Part shown: positions 1 to 3,800 of the stretch, piece by piece
Position numbering within the stretch: the stretch's first letter is position 1
Layout: the number at the start of each line of letters is the position of its first letter
DNA from: an uncultured Synergistia bacterium
GTDB lineage: Bacteria > Eremiobacterota > SpSt-956 > JAKJGF01
Reading direction: 5' to 3'
Assembly (NCBI GenBank): GCA_937888925.1
Contig: CALARM010001165.1
Span: 1-6,708 of the forward strand
Length of the DNA: 6,708 bases
The notes under the pieces: generated by a model
What the model was told of the DNA's origin: nothing
The model's input: only the letters and a program-made list of their open reading frames with translations
The model's database searches: none
Position numbers and translations under genes: made by a program

Positions 1-263
1 GAGGGGAGAGATTGTATAAATCGTTTGAAAATAAAGATTTTTTTCATATCACCTTCAGAATAGGGTTTTGTCATTAATTCTGTTATGGAAATAGTGGATA
101 TCAATGCTTTTAAAATATCACAACTGATAGACATAATCAGCATTTCAGTAAGGTCACTGTAAGGTTTTATATCTTCAAGATGATAAATCAATATAGAACT
201 GTCAGGGCAAATAATATTAATGTTTTCTATATCTTTAGAAAATTTTGATTTATCTGCTTTCAT
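1..263 (-). CDS. vapC: PIN-domain ribonuclease toxin, VapC-like (partial, C-terminus beyond window)
   Basis: The minus-strand frame opens at 263 and stays open to the window edge, giving 87 complete codons without a stop. The N-terminal part has the layout of a PIN-domain toxin: a hydrophobic strand ending in an aspartate (D21 in ICPDSSILIYHLE) and, about 40 residues later, a conserved acid in ISITELM (E62). In the PIN family these two acids are the first metal ligands of a Mg-dependent RNase site. VapC toxins usually cut tRNA or rRNA and stop translation until the antitoxin binds them. The ATG overlaps the stop codon of the upstream antitoxin gene (ATGA), so translation is probably coupled; no strong ribosome binding site is visible. 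The later acidic residues are outside the window, so an intact active site cannot be confirmed. The toxin role is inferred from the motif and the partner gene. The target is unknown. Confidence 0.75.
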   Translation of the reverse strand, partial: MKADKSKFSKDIENINIICPDSSILIYHLEDIKPYSDLTEMLIMSISCDILKALISTISITELMTKPYSEGDMKKIFIFKRFIQSLP

Positions 264-505
264 AACCAGGAAGCTCTTTCTTTTTTAATATAATCTTCCA
301 CTTCTTCCCTGGTTTTACCCCACGTACCCTTCATAATACCACGGGTAGACTTTGCATAAAGTTCAGGAGTTGTTAGCACAACACCGTCTTCCTGCAATAT
401 CATTATAACCCTGTCATCTTCTTTTATACTCAATTTTTCCCTCATTTCTTTAGGTAAAACAATTTGACCTTTCTTGCTCATTCTTACTGTTCTGGTTAAA
501 GTCAT
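260..505 (-). CDS. vapB: AbrB/MazE/SpoVT-fold antitoxin, VapB-like
   Basis: This complete 81-residue protein starts at the ATG at 505. Residues 3-48 (TRTVRMSKKGQIVLPKEMRE and the following strand) form the swapped-hairpin AbrB DNA-binding fold, with the typical KKGQIVLPKEMREKL core and a D-R-V-I-M strand. The tail, from YAKSTRGIMKGTWGKTREEV to KKERASWL, is a charged, tryptophan-containing segment. Antitoxins of this type use such a tail to wrap around the PIN toxin. The protein should neutralise the downstream toxin and, with it, repress its own promoter. The gene lies first in the operon, has a four-base overlap with the toxin gene, a GGGGTGAT ribosome binding site seven bases before the start, and a good promoter immediately upstream. 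The length is normal for the family. Fold and role are well supported; the exact VapB subfamily is not determined. Confidence 0.88.
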   Translation of the reverse strand: MTLTRTVRMSKKGQIVLPKEMREKLSIKEDDRVIMILQEDGVVLTTPELYAKSTRGIMKGTWGKTREEVEDYIKKERASWL

Positions 506-511
506 ACAAAA

Positions 512-519
512 ATCACCCC
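512..519 (-). promoter_or_regulatory. Ribosome binding site of the antitoxin gene
   Basis: On the minus strand the sequence GGGGTGAT ends seven bases before the ATG at 505. It matches the GGTGAT part of the anti-Shine-Dalgarno complement and supports this start codon. This form is common in both bacteria and methanogenic archaea. Confidence 0.6.
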
Positions 520-524
520 ATTTT

Positions 525-571
525 GATTGTAAACTTTTTGTAGGAAAATATCAAGATGACAGGTTGTAAAA
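525..571. repeat. Direct repeat GNTTGTAAA, possible antitoxin operator
   Basis: GATTGTAAAC (525-534) and GGTTGTAAAA (562-571) agree at eight of ten positions and start 37 bases apart. The first copy covers the -10 region of the antitoxin promoter and the second lies just upstream of its -35 region. AbrB-type antitoxins autoregulate by binding repeated sites around their promoter, so this could be an operator pair. The repeat is short in AT-rich DNA and may be chance. Confidence 0.25.
526..554 (-). promoter_or_regulatory. Sigma70-type promoter for the toxin-antitoxin operon
   Basis: On the minus strand there is TTGATA (plus positions 549-554), a spacer of exactly 17 bases, and TACAAT (526-531). 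Each hexamer matches the bacterial consensus at five of six positions. The predicted transcription start is near 519, which leaves a leader of only about 15 bases that barely includes the ribosome binding site. Position and quality make this the likely operon promoter, and it is one of the better hints that the host is a bacterium. It is a pattern match only. Confidence 0.6.
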
Positions 572-595
572 ATAAATATTAATAAAAAGCAGGGG

Positions 596-607
596 AAATA
601 TATATTT
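596..607. promoter_or_regulatory. AT-rich perfect palindrome, possible regulator site or TATA-like element
   Basis: AAATATATATTT is a perfect 12-base inverted repeat about 205 bases before the NRPS start. It is preceded by GGGG, so in an archaeon it could read as a BRE/TATA pair; in a bacterium it could be a binding site or simply AT-rich DNA. No decisive partner element is visible. Confidence 0.2.
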
Positions 608-702
608 TTATGAAATAGTAAAATTTACGAAGAGAGAATCTTCAACACTTTATCCCCGGAATGAATTTATTTTGGAACAGGTAATACTGTAGGCCAGATG
701 GA

Positions 703-771
703 ATGACACATGAACAAATAAATGTTATGTTTAGATCCGGTATAGATATGTCAGTAATAGTTTCAAAATAA
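703..771 (+). other. Short reading frame of 22 codons upstream of the NRPS gene (doubtful peptide or gene remnant)
   Basis: An ATG at 703 opens a frame for MTHEQINVMFRSGIDMSVIV followed by SK, ending with TAA at 769-771. The composition looks protein-like, with a helical N-terminal part. The same frame continues upstream without a stop to 685. No proper ribosome binding site precedes the ATG; AGATGGA abuts it directly. It lies 40 bases before the NRPS start codon and in a different frame. It could be a leader peptide, the tail of a decayed gene, or chance. I recognise no family. Confidence 0.2.
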
Positions 772-796
772 AAATTACTTAAGGCAAAAATAGTCT

Positions 797-804
797 GGAA
801 AGGA
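797..804 (+). promoter_or_regulatory. Ribosome binding site of the NRPS gene
   Basis: GGAAAGGA ends seven bases before the ATG at 812. The NRPS frame has a TAG at 791-793 and no other start codon between that stop and 812, so this site and the stop together fix the start. Confidence 0.7.
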
Positions 805-811
805 TAAAAAA

Positions 812-3800
812 ATGGAAGAAAAATATTATGAACTGACTCACCCCCAGAAAAGAATCTGGTTTACTGAAGAGAAATATGAAGGGACATCCTTTGCAAATCT
901 GGCTCTAACTGTTAAATACAGAGAGAAAATTGATTTTCCCCTCTTAGAAAAAGCTATAAATATAGTAATTAAACAAAATGAAGGCATGAGAATAAGACTC
1001 GGAAAAACAGATAATCGGATTTTACAATATATCTCTCCCTTTGAAGAATATGTTCCGCCATTTATAGATTTTTCCGGCAAAGATGAAGATACGTTTAATA
1101 CATGGGTTAAGAATAAGACACTTGAACCGTTTATCCTTACAGACAGCTACCTCTTCATCTTTTTTCTGATAAAATTCAATGAGAAAGAAGAAGGATACTA
1201 TATAAAAACACACCATGCTATCTCGGACGGATGGACTCTGGGTATGATCTTTCAAGAAGTAGAATATTATTACGATATACTTAAAAATAGTACAGAATGT
1301 GAAGTGAAATCTTATTCGTCCTATATTCAGTTTATTTCCGATGAAAGGGCATATCTTTCATCTCCTGATGCTGAAAGAGACAGAGAATTCTGGATGAATT
1401 ATCTTTCCCCTCTTCCGGAAGAAGTAAATCTTTCGGAAAAAAAAGTAAAGGCAACCGGTATCTGTGCAAAATCCCTATCTATTAAAATCCCGGCTGAATT
1501 AAGTGAAAAAATATATGGTTACTGTAAGGAATATAAATCATCTGTCTTTAAACTTATACTTTCCTGTTTTGCCATATATATTACAGGGGTTACTTCTTCA
1601 GAGGAAGCAGTCATAGGGAGTGCGAACCATAACAGAAGTACAAAAGACCAGAAGAATATGACAGGTATGTTTGTAAGCACCATTCCTTTAAGAATCATTC
1701 CTGATAAAGATATGGATTTCAACAGTTTTGTGGAAAAAACAGGTAATGATATCAATTATATTATAAAAAACCATGCCAGATATCCCTTTGATATTCTGGC
1801 AGGAGAAGTTCGAAAGAAATATGGTGTAAGACCTGATTATCTTTTAAATCTAACCCTCATAGGTCATCCTCCCATGGAAGACGCACGGAAACAGGTTGAG
1901 CGTATCTATCCTGATTATGAACCGTCTGATATGGCAATTCATATTTTTGAAAAAACGGATCATAATAAAAAATATATTGAACTCGAATGGGACTACCAGA
2001 CAGAAAAATTTGCCGGAGAACATATAGAAAGAATTCACACTCTGATCTGTCAGATCATAAGTGATGCCATCTCGGAACCACATAAAAAAATCTCCCGTAT
2101 AAAAATGTGCCCTCCTGAGGAAGAAAAGATGATCTTTGAAAAATTTAATAATACCTTCTTTGAAATTCCTGAACATGCTACAGTTCACGAATTATTTGAA
2201 CAGCAGGCAGAACTTCATCCTGATAAACCTGCAGTAGTATATGAAGAACAAAAACTTACTTACGGAGAATTAAACAGACAGGCGAACCAGATTGCCGCAG
2301 GGTTAAGAAAAGACGGGGTGAAACCGGATATGCCTGTGGGAATACTCCTTGACAGTTCTCCTGAGATGATAGTAAGTATTCTTGGAGTGCTGAAAGCAGG
2401 AGGATTTTATGTTCCCATAGATCCCGATTACCCTCAGGAAAGAATTTCTTATATGCTTTCAGACAGCGGTGCAAAAATACTTCTCACGAAAAAAAGTCTT
2501 TTTAATAAATTTACATTCGATGGAATAATCTATGATCTCGAAGAGAGGAATTTTTTTCGCGGCAACAGAGGAAATCCTGAAAAAGTAAACACTTCTCATG
2601 ATCTTGTTTATATTATTTATACATCGGGAACTACGGGAAGACCTAAAGGTGTCCTTATAGAGCATCATTCTTTGATTAATCTCTCTACATGGTATATCCA
2701 TACTCATGGTATAACATGTGATGATAATGCATCAAAATATATGGCTCCTGCCTTTGATTCATCAGTAGCAGAAATCTACCCTTCTCTCCTTGCCGGTGCC
2801 ACTGTACATATTATCCCGAAATCAATAAGGCTTTCTCCTTTACAGTTAAATGAATATTATGAAACTCATCATATTACGACAGCCCTTCTTCCGACTCAGT
2901 TCGGAGAACAGTTTATGGAACTTACAAAAAATCAATCTCTTAAATGGCTTTTAATAGCGGGAGAAAAACTGAAGAGTTTTACACCTCAGAGATATACTGT
3001 ATATAATGGTTATGGCCCCACTGAATACACAGTGGAAACGAGTTTTTTTACTATTGATAAATATTATGAAAATATTCCCATAGGTAAGCCTGCATATAAT
3101 ACTTCTGTCTACATAGTGGATTCCTGTGAGAATCTTCAACCTGTAGGAGGACCCGGTGAACTCTGCATATCCGGGAAGGGACTTTCAAGGGGATATCTTA
3201 ACAGGAAAGAGCTTACGGAGCAGAAATTCGTAAATAATCCCTTTAAAGAAGGAACAAAAATGTATAAAACAGGAGACCTTGCCAGATGGCTTCCTGACGG
3301 TAATCTGGAATTTTTGGGAAGGATTGACAGACAGGTTAAAATAAGGGGTTTTCGAATAGAACTTGCAGAGATTGAACAGGCCATGAAAAGTTTTGACTTT
3401 ATTGAAGAAGCAGTGGTAGTGGATCATATGGATGAAAATAACAGACTCTATCTCTGCGGCTACTATATTTCAGATGAAGAAATAGATACTGAAAGATTAA
3501 AAAGAGAACTTACAAAAAATCTTCCTGATTATATGATTCCCAGATATATTCTGAAAATTGATAAAATCCCTCTCACACCTCATGGAAAAGTGGACAAAAA
3601 AGCTCTTCCCGTGCCCGATAAAAGTCTCCTCTCTTCCGGTTATGTTGCTCCCGCAACAGATGAAGAAAGGTTCATGGCACAGATATGGAAAGATGTACTC
3701 AAATGCGGAGAGGTAGGAATTTATGACGATTTTTTCAGTCTCGGAGGAGACTCTATTATGAGTATTCAGGCTGTGGCAAGGGCCAGAGAGGCAGGTATTA

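Larger units (their letters stand above)
506..811. other. Divergent intergenic region between the toxin-antitoxin operon and the NRPS gene
   Basis: This is about 300 bases of AT-rich DNA without a gene I can support. It contains the antitoxin promoter (526-554), the 12-base palindrome AAATATATATTT (596-607), and a weak hairpin GAAGA-GAGAA-TCTTC (629-643) with no T-tract, so it is not a terminator. It also has a 22-codon ATG reading frame (703-771) and the NRPS ribosome binding site. I found no well-spaced -35/-10 pair for the plus-strand NRPS gene. Its promoter is either weak, activator-dependent, of another sigma type, or missed. No riboswitch, T-box, tRNA or insertion-sequence end was recognised. 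Confidence 0.6.

Noticed and set aside
629..643. Inverted repeat GAAGA-GAGAA-TCTTC as a transcription terminator
   Set aside because: The stem is only five base pairs with little GC and is not followed by a T-tract.
660..711. Reading of FGTGNTVGQME as a flavodoxin-type phosphate-binding loop remnant
   Set aside because: Only about ten codons match before a stop and no further flavodoxin sequence follows; chance is more likely.
1..811. CRISPR array, tRNA, rRNA or insertion-sequence ends in the left part of the window
   Set aside because: No regularly spaced repeats, cloverleaf-like segments, transposase motifs or terminal inverted repeats could be seen.
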